Shown here in pieces: positions 45,976 to 55,758 of a DNA stretch of 64,000 nt (its first letter is position 1; each line of letters opens with the position of its first letter). The DNA lies in assembly GCF_018860625.1 (NCBI RefSeq), contig NZ_JAHKQB010000014.1, forward strand, positions 1 through 64,000, read 5' to 3'. A program made the position numbers and the translations under genes. The DNA comes from Paracoccus sp. C2R09. GTDB taxonomy: Bacteria; Pseudomonadota; Alphaproteobacteria; Rhodobacterales; Rhodobacteraceae. The notes beneath the pieces are model-generated. The model saw nothing but the letters and a program-made list of their open reading frames with translations. It ran no database searches and had not been told where the DNA came from.

Positions 45976-46044
45976 TTGATCCTCCGGGAAATGGGGTGGC
46001 TTCCGTGCCCACATATGGGCATTGCCACCCCGCTTCGCAAAGGT

Positions 46045-47010
46045 TCAGGCCATGATGTCGCGGCGGGCCGCGTCGTATTCGCGGGCCAGCCGGTCAACCA
46101 GCGAGGCCACGGGACCGACCGACTTGACCGCGCCGATGCCTTGGCCCGCACCCCAGATCTGGCTCCAGGCCTTAGGCTTCGAGGATCCGCCGCCGAAGTT
46201 CATGGCGCTGACATCGGCCGATGCCAGATTGTCCGGGTCCAGCCCGGCGTTGCGGATCGACGGCGCAAGATAGTTCCCCGACACCCCGGTGAAGAGCGAA
46301 CTGGTCACGATGTCCATCGCGCCCGAATCGACGATCATCTGCTTGTACTCGGCCTGTGCGTTCGCCTCGTCCGTGGCGATGAACGGGCTGCCGATATAGG
46401 CGAGATCCGCCCCCATCGCCCGCGCCGCCAGCACCGCGCCACCCGTCGCGATGGACCCCGACAGCAGCAGCGGCCCGTCGAACCATTCGCGGATCTCCTG
46501 GATCAGGGCGAAGGGCGATTGCGGACCCGCATGGCCGCCCGCACCCGCCGCCACCGCGATCAGGCCGTCGGCGCCTTTTTCGATCGCCTTCTTGGCGAAG
46601 ACGTTGTTGATCACGTCGTGCAGCGCGATGCCGCCGCAATCATGGGCGGCCTCGTTCACCTCGGGGCGCGCGCCAAGCGAGGTGATCCAGATCGGCACCT
46701 TGTGGCGGTTGCAGATCTCGAGGTCGCGTTCCAGCCGCGCATTGCTGCGATGGACGATCTGGTTGACCGCGAAGGGTGCCGCCGGATTGTCGGGGTTGGC
46801 CTGGTTGTGGCGGTCCAGTTCCTCGGTGATGCGGGTCAGCCAGGCGTCCAGCAGCGGCGGCTCTCCGTCCTTCTCTCGGGCGTTCAGCGCCGGAAAGCTG
46901 CCGACGATGCCGGCCTTGCATTGCGCGATGACCAGTTCCGGCCCCGATACGATGAACATGGGCGATGCGACGACGGGAATGCGCAGCTTCTGCAGGATGT
47001 CGGGCAGCAT
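46045..47010 (-). CDS. Nitronate monooxygenase-family flavoprotein
   Basis: A 321-residue FMN-dependent TIM-barrel enzyme of the 2-nitropropane dioxygenase family. It has IPVVASPMFIVSGPELVIAQ near the N terminus, AVNQIVHRSN, the flavin-binding VAAGAGGHAGPQSPFAL motif with the catalytic histidine, and SGSIATGGAVLAA. Many members act on propionate-3-nitronate, but others are enoyl reductases, so the substrate is open. The start at 47010 follows GAGGAGGA. Leftward, 70 bases before msrB; it could share its transcript. Confidence 0.85.
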   Translation of the reverse strand: MLPDILQKLRIPVVASPMFIVSGPELVIAQCKAGIVGSFPALNAREKDGEPPLLDAWLTRITEELDRHNQANPDNPAAPFAVNQIVHRSNARLERDLEICNRHKVPIWITSLGARPEVNEAAHDCGGIALHDVINNVFAKKAIEKGADGLIAVAAGAGGHAGPQSPFALIQEIREWFDGPLLLSGSIATGGAVLAARAMGADLAYIGSPFIATDEANAQAEYKQMIVDSGAMDIVTSSLFTGVSGNYLAPSIRNAGLDPDNLASADVSAMNFGGGSSKPKAWSQIWGAGQGIGAVKSVGPVASLVDRLAREYDAARRDIMA

Positions 47011-47314
47011 GGGGTCCTCCTCGGATTTTCCGGAACGATAACCCGCGCTTGGCAGGTGACAAGGCTGACGCGGCGACATTGTCGGAAGGGGGTGATTCGC
47101 CAGACCGGGCGCCGACGAACTGCACGACGCGCAATTCGTATATCCTTTTGGAGAATCGGCCCTGACCGTTCGACAATCCCGAGTTGCATTGACGTAACGT
47201 TTCTATCCGGAAGAGCAGCGCGCCACTGCGTCGCGAACCCGCTAGGATGTAGCAACCCACCCAATCATAACCATGCCCGTTCGATCAGGCAGCCGATTTA
47301 CGGAGAAGATTTTA
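47011..47314. other. Intergenic region before the VPLP-tailed protein gene
   Basis: This 304-base stretch separates divergent genes. It has no convincing gene. It holds the ribosome binding sites of both neighbours, and an AT-richer part at about 47180-47210 with an ACGTAACGT inverted repeat (47192-47200). I could not assign a confident promoter or operator. Confidence 0.4.
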
Positions 47315-47968
47315 ATGAGTATTCGCAAGCTTCTTGCAGTTGCCGCCGCCGCGGCATGTCTGGGCGGTGCGGCATCCGCCGCGACCGTTATCAATGGTGG
47401 CTTCGAGGATGTCAGCGGGCTGGCCAAGGAAGGTCTGAACAGGGGCAGCTACGGCATTTACAACTCGGTCTCGGGTTGGACCAAGGGGACCGGCGGCGGC
47501 ATCGAGCTGCAGAACAACGCCACGCTGGCCAAGCGCGATGCGCATGGCGGCAACTGGTATGTCGAACTGGACAGCAACCGCAATTCGTCCATGTACCAGG
47601 ACATCACCTTCGCCAATGCCGGGATCTACGCGCTGTCCTTCTACTATGCTCCGCGCACCACGACGCCGGGCGACAACGGCATCAGCTACAGCCTGACGAA
47701 CGGTTCGTCGCAGTTGCTGTCGGGTCTGGCCGATGGCGTCGCGCCTTCGGATTGGGCGCTGGTCGATGCGGGCCGCTTCGAGGTGGATGCAGGCAGCACC
47801 CTGCGCCTGACCTTCGCGGCCGAAGGCATCAGCAACGGCCTTGGCGGTTTCCTCGACGACGTGTCGATCGCACCGGTTCCGCTGCCGGGTTCGGCCCTGC
47901 TGCTGCTGGGCGCGCTGTCGGGCATGGGCGTGGCCTCGCGCCGCCGCAAGTCGCGCAGCGCCGCCTGA
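47315..47968 (+). CDS. Exported protein with VPLP-type C-terminal sorting signal
   Basis: A 217-residue protein: signal peptide (1-22, ending GGAASAA), then a beta-rich domain starting TVINGGFEDVSG, with SVSGWTKGTGGGIELQNN and FYYAPRTT, typical of PEP-CTERM family jelly-roll domains. The C-terminal tail is PVPLPGS, a hydrophobic helix (LLLLGALSGMGVA) and a basic SRRRKSR end. This tripartite tail marks proteins sorted by exosortase-type systems; the VPLP form is common in Rhodobacterales. No exosortase is in the window. GGAGAAGA lies six bases before the ATG. A terminator follows. Confidence 0.82.
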   Translation: MSIRKLLAVAAAAACLGGAASAATVINGGFEDVSGLAKEGLNRGSYGIYNSVSGWTKGTGGGIELQNNATLAKRDAHGGNWYVELDSNRNSSMYQDITFANAGIYALSFYYAPRTTTPGDNGISYSLTNGSSQLLSGLADGVAPSDWALVDAGRFEVDAGSTLRLTFAAEGISNGLGGFLDDVSIAPVPLPGSALLLLGALSGMGVASRRRKSRSAA

Positions 47969-47994
47969 TCGGGCATCGTTTCGGTTGAAATTCG

Positions 47995-48020
47995 AAAGGC
48001 CCCGGTGATCCGGGGCCTTT
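47995..48020. terminator. Bidirectional terminator between the VPLP protein gene and clpB
   Basis: An eleven base-pair perfect stem, AAAGGCCCCGG with CCGGGGCCTTT, around a TGAT loop. A tracts on both sides serve both convergent genes. Confidence 0.85.
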
Positions 48021-48044
48021 CCTCGTTCCGGCATATGCGCCGCT

Positions 48045-50684
<2,640 letters not shown>

Positions 50685-50761
50685 CGGTCATTCTCCTTTT
50701 GCAAAGCCCCCGATATGCGGACGCCCTGTTGCGGCACGCCCCCGGTCCGGGTCATGGAAAA

Positions 50762-50790
50762 GAGATAGAGACCCGCCGCACGCTTTCAAG
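50762..50790 (-). promoter_or_regulatory. Heat-shock (sigma-32) promoter of clpB
   Basis: On the minus strand CTTGAAAG (50790-50783) and CTCTATCTC (50770-50762) are spaced 12 bases apart, fitting the RpoH consensus of alphaproteobacteria (CTTGAA and C-rich -10 ending TAT-T). It is 78 bases upstream of the clpB start. Confidence 0.65.
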
Positions 50791-50843
50791 CTGCCCGCGA
50801 ACGTGACATAACGCGCCGATTTCATGCGGATGAGGTGACGGGG

Positions 50844-51530
50844 ATGGATGACAGGCTGATCGTCGCGATGGACGTGCCGGATGCGCTGGCGGGGCTGAAG
50901 CTGGCCGACAGGCTGGGCGATGCGGTGGGCTTCTACAAGATCGGGCTGGGCATGCTGACCGGCGGCGGTCTGGCCCTTGCGAACGAGCTGAAGCAGGAAC
51001 GCGGCAAGCGCATCTTCCTGGACATGAAGCTGTTCGACATCGGTGCCACGGTCGAGGCCGCGGTCCGGGGTCTGGCGCAGTTCGACCTGGATTTCCTGAC
51101 CGTGCATGGCGATCCCCACGTGGTGCGCGCGGCCAAGGAAGGTGCGGCGGGCAGCAAGCTGAAGATCCTGGGCGTGACGATCCTGACATCGCTCGATCGG
51201 GGCGATCTGGATGCGGGGATGATGCAGCCGGGCGATCTGCACCAGATCACCGTGGAACGCGCGGCCCGCGCATTCGAGGCCGGGGCCGACGGCATCATCT
51301 GTTCCCCGCGCGAGGCTGCCGATATCCGCGCCCTGCCCAATTCCCGCCTGATCGTCACGCCGGGCGTGCGTCCGGCGGGCAGCGCATTGGGCGACCAGAA
51401 GCGGGTCGAGACCCCCGCCAGCGCCATCGGGGCAGGGGCCGACCATATCGTCGTGGGCCGTCCCGTCTGGCAGTCCGACGATCCCCGTGCCGCCGCGCAG
51501 GCGATCCTGTCGGAACTGCGCGCGCATTGA
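50844..51530 (+). CDS. pyrF: Orotidine 5'-phosphate decarboxylase
   Basis: The last enzyme of UMP synthesis; 228 residues forming a TIM barrel. It begins DRLIVAMDVPDA, has the catalytic FLDMKLFDIGATVEAAV segment (Asp-Lys-Asp array), LGVTILTS, and the phosphate-binding VTPGVRP and HIVVGRPVWQ. The start at 50844 has GAGGTGACGGGG upstream; a GTG nine bases earlier is possible. Divergent from clpB. Confidence 0.95.
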   Translation: MDDRLIVAMDVPDALAGLKLADRLGDAVGFYKIGLGMLTGGGLALANELKQERGKRIFLDMKLFDIGATVEAAVRGLAQFDLDFLTVHGDPHVVRAAKEGAAGSKLKILGVTILTSLDRGDLDAGMMQPGDLHQITVERAARAFEAGADGIICSPREAADIRALPNSRLIVTPGVRPAGSALGDQKRVETPASAIGAGADHIVVGRPVWQSDDPRAAAQAILSELRAH

Positions 51531-51581
51531 CGCGGCCCGCCCCCGCCGCCACCATCGGGTCAGGCAGCGGGGGCGGGCATC

Positions 51582-52280
51582 ATGGCGAACGGATCATCCG
51601 AGAAGGCCCATAACGATCTGGTCCTGTCCTTTCTTGCGGTCAGGCGGGCCATCGGCGCGCTCGGGTATTTCCTGCCGGTGATCCTGCTTCTGTCCGCCGC
51701 CTTCATGCCGGGCGGACTGCGGACCAGCATCTCGTCCTACTATTACAGTTCGATGCGCGAGGTCTTCGTGGGCACGATGTTCGCGCAGGCAGTGTTCCTG
51801 TGGTCCTATGAAGGGTTCCGCCCGCGTGCGGGGGAACTGATCACCGACCGCCGCATGGCACGGCTGGCCGCGATCTCGGCGGCGCTGGTGGGCCTGGCGC
51901 CCACATCCGGGCCGGCGGGCGATTGCACCGCGCTGCAATGCATCCTGGGGCCGGACCTTGCCGCGGGCGTGCATTTCGTCGCCGCCGCGCTGTTCTTCGT
52001 CGCGCTTTCGGTCTTCTGCCTCGTGCTGTTCGTCAGGGGCGATGTGAACAGCCCCGAGAAGCGCGCCTCGAACCGGATCTATCGCATTTGCGGCTGGACG
52101 ATCCTCGGCTGCATCGGGGCGATCGGGGCGATGGCCGTCACGGGGCTGGACGACGCGCTGGCCGTCCTGCGCCCGGTCTTCTGGCTGGAAAGCATCGCCT
52201 GCTTCGCCTTTGCGACAAGCTGGGCGGTCAAGGGCGACAGCCTGCGGCCCCTGGTGCGCAACATGGTCAGGGGCGCCTAG
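51582..52280 (+). CDS. Six-helix membrane protein of unknown function
   Basis: A 232-residue integral membrane protein with helices near 22-42, 60-78, 92-108, 128-150, 168-186 and 196-215. Between helices 1 and 2 is a motif SSYYYSSMREVFVGTMFAQAVF-like, and the middle loop has two cysteines (GDCTALQC) that could form a disulfide. I do not recognise the family with confidence. It follows pyrF by 51 bases and converges with the Nudix gene by a four-base overlap. Confidence 0.75.
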   Translation: MANGSSEKAHNDLVLSFLAVRRAIGALGYFLPVILLLSAAFMPGGLRTSISSYYYSSMREVFVGTMFAQAVFLWSYEGFRPRAGELITDRRMARLAAISAALVGLAPTSGPAGDCTALQCILGPDLAAGVHFVAAALFFVALSVFCLVLFVRGDVNSPEKRASNRIYRICGWTILGCIGAIGAMAVTGLDDALAVLRPVFWLESIACFAFATSWAVKGDSLRPLVRNMVRGA

Positions 52281-52696
52281 GCGACGGCCCTGATCCAGTC
52301 GCGGAAATGCGGGATCGACAACGGGTGCGACAGGTATTCCGCGACGGGCATCATCGCCCAGCCTTGGCCTTCGTCGCCAAGGCGGATCGTCGCGATCTCG
52401 GGGGCGGTGATGCGGCCCATGAACAACCAGGACGTCATGCCGGGGCGGGAATGGGACGGAAAGGGATGCCCGGTCAGCCGGTGGGCAGGCAGCTGCAACG
52501 CCAGTTCCTCGGCCAGTTCGCGGATCGCGCAATCGACGGGGCTCTCGTCTCCCTCCCGGCCGCCGCCGGGCAGGTCCCAGTGCGAAGGGAAGGGCAGCCC
52601 CTCGCGGTCGTCGCGCTGAAGCGTCAGCATCCGCGATTCGTGGCGCAGGAACAGCTTGGCGCCGTTGAAGCCCCTACTCGGCTGCGAATCGGCCAA
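52277..52696 (-). CDS. Nudix hydrolase
   Basis: A protein of about 139 residues with the Nudix box GGGREGDESPVDCAIRELAEEL (G-x5-E-x7-RELxEEL), preceded by HWDLPGG. The substrate is unknown. The best start is a TTG at 52696 (MADSQPSRGF), inside the last codons of the upstream amidohydrolase gene; no in-frame ATG before the core fits. It is probably translated by coupling to that gene. Confidence 0.82.
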   Translation of the reverse strand: MADSQPSRGFNGAKLFLRHESRMLTLQRDDREGLPFPSHWDLPGGGREGDESPVDCAIRELAEELALQLPAHRLTGHPFPSHSRPGMTSWLFMGRITAPEIATIRLGDEGQGWAMMPVAEYLSHPLSIPHFRDWIRAVA

Positions 52697-53537
52697 GGCT
52701 GCGATCCATGCCCAGGGTGGCCAGCCGGGCGACCACGCGCTCCATCCGCTTGGCGAAGGCGTCGAAATCCGGGCGCGGGGTGATCGTGGGCTCGTCCATA
52801 TAGAGAGAGCGGTCGATTTCCAGCTGGACCACATGGACGTTCTGGGCGGGGCGACCATAGGCCGAACAGATATAGGCCCCCGAGAAGGGCGAATTGCGGC
52901 GGATGCGCCAGCCCTCGTCCTCCATCGCCTCGCAGACCGCTTCCGAGATTCGCGCCGCCGCCGACAGGCCGTGGCGATTGCCCAGCACCATGTCGGGACG
53001 CGGTCCCTGCAGATGGGCCAGCGCATCGTGGGGCATGGAATGCATGTCGATCAGAATCGCCTGGCCGAAGGTCGCGCGGGCCTCCTGGATCAGGGTCGCA
53101 AGCTGCTGGTGATAGGGGCGCCAGCAGGCGTCGATGCGGCGCTCGGCCTCGTCACGCTCCATCTGGCGAAGATGGATCGCGCGGCCCTGGGACACGACGC
53201 GGGGAATCACCCCCAGCCCGGCCATGGTGCGCTGATTCAGCGGATGGCGCGGGACCCCGCGCACCAGCAGGGGGTCGATCTCGTCCGCGGCGCGGTTCAG
53301 ATCGACCACGCAGCGCGGCACGACCGATGACAGCGCCACGGCCCCGTAATGCGGCGCGCTCTCGATAAAGCGGTCCACGAAGGCATCCTCGGACGAGCGG
53401 AGCTGGGTGGTCGTCAGATTCGTATCATCCAGAAACCATTCGGGATATTCGCATCCCGAATGCGGCGAGGCGAAGATGACGCCGCTTGACCATGCAGCGG
53501 GACGGCTGAGCCGGAAGGGCGATGGGATCGGTGTCAC
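52674..53537 (-). CDS. N-formylglutamate amidohydrolase-family protein
   Basis: A 287-residue zinc-type hydrolase of the FGase (HutG-like) family. It has VIFASPHSGCEYPEWF, RCVVDLNRAADEID, ILIDMHSMPHDAL with likely metal ligands, and VQLEIDRSLYMDE near the C terminus. N-formylglutamate hydrolysis is the last step in one histidine-degradation route, but no hut genes are near, and the family also includes other deformylases. It is followed by the overlapping Nudix gene. Confidence 0.85.
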   Translation of the reverse strand: MTPIPSPFRLSRPAAWSSGVIFASPHSGCEYPEWFLDDTNLTTTQLRSSEDAFVDRFIESAPHYGAVALSSVVPRCVVDLNRAADEIDPLLVRGVPRHPLNQRTMAGLGVIPRVVSQGRAIHLRQMERDEAERRIDACWRPYHQQLATLIQEARATFGQAILIDMHSMPHDALAHLQGPRPDMVLGNRHGLSAAARISEAVCEAMEDEGWRIRRNSPFSGAYICSAYGRPAQNVHVVQLEIDRSLYMDEPTITPRPDFDAFAKRMERVVARLATLGMDRSLGRFAAE

Positions 53538-53600
53538 GCGGTTTTCCCGTGCTGGAACGACATTCGTATATAAACCTGAAAAAACTGCTGCTGATAGGGC

Positions 53601-53629
53601 TTGAATACCCTGAAACGCCCTTATATAGA
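53601..53629 (+). promoter_or_regulatory. Sigma-70 promoter of tRNA-Val
   Basis: TTGAAT (53601-53606) and TATAGA (53624-53629) are separated by exactly 17 bases, 40 bases before the tRNA 5' end. It is one of the best promoter matches in the window. Confidence 0.75.
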
Positions 53630-53669
53630 CACGCGAACCGAGGCAGAGCGGAAACGCAAAGCAACGGAC

Positions 53670-53744
53670 GGGCGGTTAGCTCAGCGGTAGAGCACTACGT
53701 TGACATCGTAGTGGCCACTGGTTCGATCCCAGTACCGCCCACCA
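53670..53744 (+). tRNA. tRNA-Val (anticodon GAC)
   Basis: The 75 bases start GGGCGGTTAGCTCAG, have anticodon arm CTACG-TTGACAT-CGTAG with anticodon GAC, a GGTTCGATCCC T arm, and end CCGCCC-A-CCA with the CCA encoded. All stems pair well. A T-rich run follows immediately. Confidence 0.96.
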
Positions 53745-53755
53745 TTTTTTTCGCC

Positions 53756-53787
53756 GCCCCCGGCCGCAAGTCGGGGGCATTCGTTTT
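53756..53787 (+). terminator. Probable terminator after tRNA-Val
   Basis: A seven base-pair stem, GCCCCCG (53756-53762) with CGGGGGC (53772-53778), and a nine-base loop are followed by ATTCGTTTT. The T tract is interrupted, so efficiency is uncertain. Confidence 0.5.
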
Positions 53788-53826
53788 CCAAGCGGCTGCG
53801 ACGCGCCGCGATGATGGAGAAGACCT

Positions 53827-53952
53827 ATGAAGGTTCGCAACTCGCTCCGCTCGCTCAAGAGCCGGCATCGCGATTGTCAGATCGTGCGCCGCAAGGGCCG
53901 TATCTACGTGATCAACAAGACCAACCGCCGCTTCAAGGCCCGCCAGGGCTGA
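53827..53952 (+). CDS. rpmJ: 50S ribosomal protein L36
   Basis: A 41-residue very basic protein beginning [18 protein letters not shown] and ending [11 protein letters not shown]. This is the alphaproteobacterial zinc-independent type of L36, with a single cysteine in place of the zinc-binding set. GGAGAAG lies five bases before the ATG. It stands alone between tRNA-Val and its own terminator, rather than in the spc operon. Confidence 0.95.
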   Translation: MKVRNSLRSLKSRHRDCQIVRRKGRIYVINKTNRRFKARQG

Positions 53953-54003
53953 GATTGCGGGACTTGCGCCGGGACATCCGGCAGGTCACGGAAAACGCGA
54001 ATG

Positions 54004-54029
54004 AACCCGCCCGAAACGGCGGGTTTTTT
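54004..54029 (+). terminator. Intrinsic terminator after rpmJ
   Basis: An eight base-pair stem AACCCGCC with GGCGGGTT, loop CGAAAC, followed by T6 ending at 54029. It is 51 bases past the rpmJ stop. Confidence 0.88.
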
Positions 54030-54153
54030 CATGTCCGGATGCCGGATCCCGGCGGACGCGTTAACGAACAGTCAGGAAACACGTTCTGAATGGGGTCCGA
54101 CGCCTGTATCCTGAACCCCTCCGGCGCGGTGCCGGGTGTATTCGGATCGTGTC

Positions 54154-55122
54154 ATGTTCCTTCTCGGCGGCGTCATCGGCATCCTCATGACGGGAATCAT
54201 GGTCGACATGACCTCGATCCTGGGCGGCGGCACGGAACAGGACGACGATTCGCCCCCCGATGCCCCCGAAGGCGACGATGCGCTGCCCCCGATCATGCCC
54301 GATGCGCCCGAGGAGGAACCGCTTCTGCCCCCGGAACCCGCCGAATCGGAGCCTGCGGGATCGGAACCGGCCGAAGTGGACCTGCTGCCCCTCGCGCCCG
54401 AAACCGATGATGCCCTGACCGGCGACCTGCTGATCCGCGGGGGTGCGGGCGACGACATGCTGACAGGCAGCGAAGGCTGCGATCGGATCGAATCGGGTGA
54501 TGGCGACGATTGGGTGCAGGGCGATCTGCCCTTCGGCCCCGGCGACAACGACACCATCCATGGCGGCGCGGGCGACGATTCGCTGGCCGGACAGGGCGGC
54601 GACGATATGCTGCTGGGCGACGACGGCGACGATACCCTTGTGGGCGGCGAAGGGAACGACACGCTGATCGGCGGCGCGGGCAGCGACTGGCTGGCGGGAA
54701 ATGACGGCGACGATCTGCTGATCGCGGGCGGGGATGCGGACGACCTCGATGGCGGCGCGGGCGACGACGTGCTGATCGGCGACGAGGACGCGGCAACCGT
54801 CTGGATGAATGGCGGCGAGGGTGACGACACGCTCATGCCCGGCGCGGGCGATTTCGCATCCGGGAATGCCGGGGCCGACCTGTTCGAACTGCGCGGGTTC
54901 CATCCCGAACTGCCCGTCATCGCGGATTTCGACGCGACCGAGGATGTGATCCTGCTGCATGTCCCCGCCGACATGATCGAGGATGCCCGGCTGTCCCTGC
55001 ACGAGGATGCGGACGGCACCACGGTCATCCGCGTGAATGACGAACCCATCGGGCGCCTGCTGCAGCGCGGGGGGCTGGAATTGTCCGATATCCGCATGAT
55101 TGCAGGGGATCCGCGGTCGTAG
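54154..55122 (+). CDS. RTX-like calcium-binding repeat protein
   Basis: A protein of about 322 residues. An N-terminal hydrophobic segment (about 1-22, [16 protein letters not shown]) is followed by an acidic Pro/Glu linker (about 30-85) and then about ten GGxGxDxLx nonapeptide-type repeats (about 93-225; for example [38 protein letters not shown]), which form a calcium beta-roll. The C terminus ([14 protein letters not shown]) matches the cap after such repeats. The start at 54154 puts the hydrophobic segment first; a GTG at 54136 is possible. It sits between rpmJ and rpsO. Surface or secreted location is inferred. Confidence 0.82.
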   Translation: MFLLGGVIGILMTGIMVDMTSILGGGTEQDDDSPPDAPEGDDALPPIMPDAPEEEPLLPPEPAESEPAGSEPAEVDLLPLAPETDDALTGDLLIRGGAGDDMLTGSEGCDRIESGDGDDWVQGDLPFGPGDNDTIHGGAGDDSLAGQGGDDMLLGDDGDDTLVGGEGNDTLIGGAGSDWLAGNDGDDLLIAGGDADDLDGGAGDDVLIGDEDAATVWMNGGEGDDTLMPGAGDFASGNAGADLFELRGFHPELPVIADFDATEDVILLHVPADMIEDARLSLHEDADGTTVIRVNDEPIGRLLQRGGLELSDIRMIAGDPRS

Positions 55123-55255
55123 GGGGTTTCCAAGCGGCCCCATTTCGTCTATCTGCGCGCATCCGCCTGGGTCACGGCCCCGGCGGGCGTTTCATGGGCC
55201 CGTGCTGGACGACATCCCGGCCTGCGCCGTCACCCCAATCCGAAAGGAGATCCCG

Positions 55256-55525
55256 ATGTCGATCACCGCAGAAGAAAAAGCCCGCGTCATCAAGGAATTC
55301 GGCAAGACCGAAGGCGATACCGGCGGCGCCGAAGTGCAGATCGCGATCCTGACCTCGCGCATCGTCACGCTGACCGAGCACTTCAAGACGCACAAGAAGG
55401 ACAACCACAGCCGTCGCGGCCTGCTGAAGCTCGTCGCTCAGCGTCGCAAGCTGCTGGACTACCTGAAGGGCAAGGAAGAAGCCCGCTACAACGTGATCAT
55501 CGCCAAGCTGGGCCTGCGTCGCTAA
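55256..55525 (+). CDS. rpsO: 30S ribosomal protein S15
   Basis: An 89-residue primary 16S rRNA-binding protein. It has [50 protein letters not shown] and RRKLLDYLK, all invariant S15 segments. AAAGGAG precedes the ATG. The order rpsO-pnp is conserved in most bacteria. Confidence 0.97.
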   Translation: MSITAEEKARVIKEFGKTEGDTGGAEVQIAILTSRIVTLTEHFKTHKKDNHSRRGLLKLVAQRRKLLDYLKGKEEARYNVIIAKLGLRR

Positions 55526-55557
55526 GACGTCGGATCGCCTTGCGATGAAGGCTTCAG

Positions 55558-55588
55558 GCGCCCGCGGTCGGCCGACCGCGGGCGCTTT
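55558..55588 (+). terminator. Terminator between rpsO and pnp
   Basis: A fourteen base-pair palindromic stem GCGCCCGCGGTCGG with its complement and no loop to speak of, followed by TTTCTC. It probably gives partial termination before pnp. Confidence 0.75.
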
Positions 55589-55599
55589 CTCGTGCCTTG

Positions 55600-55622
55600 T
55601 CGCGTCTTTTCAAGTGACGCGA
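55600..55622 (+). promoter_or_regulatory. Hairpin in the pnp leader
   Basis: TCGCGTC (55600-55606) pairs with GACGCGA (55616-55622) around a nine-base loop. In enterobacteria a leader hairpin before pnp is cut by RNase III for autoregulation; a similar role here is only by analogy. Confidence 0.4.
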
Positions 55623-55758
55623 TTTCCTGTATGGCCGCGAAATCTGAGACGTGAGGCCCGGCCCCGGGGCGCATGCGATAAGGATCGGGGCGGCGGCAAT
55701 GGGGCCGCCATATGACACGGGATCACCGGAGGGCCGGTGCGTCCCCAGAGGAAACCAG

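Noticed and set aside
47040-47075. Sigma-54 promoter (TTGGCAGG...) before the VPLP protein gene
   Set aside because: The GC-12 half (TTGC) is missing at the right spacing.
54418-54840. Tandem DNA repeat or CRISPR-like array
   Set aside because: The repetition is at codon level, from Gly/Asp nonapeptide repeats in a protein; units are imperfect and in frame, with no spacers.
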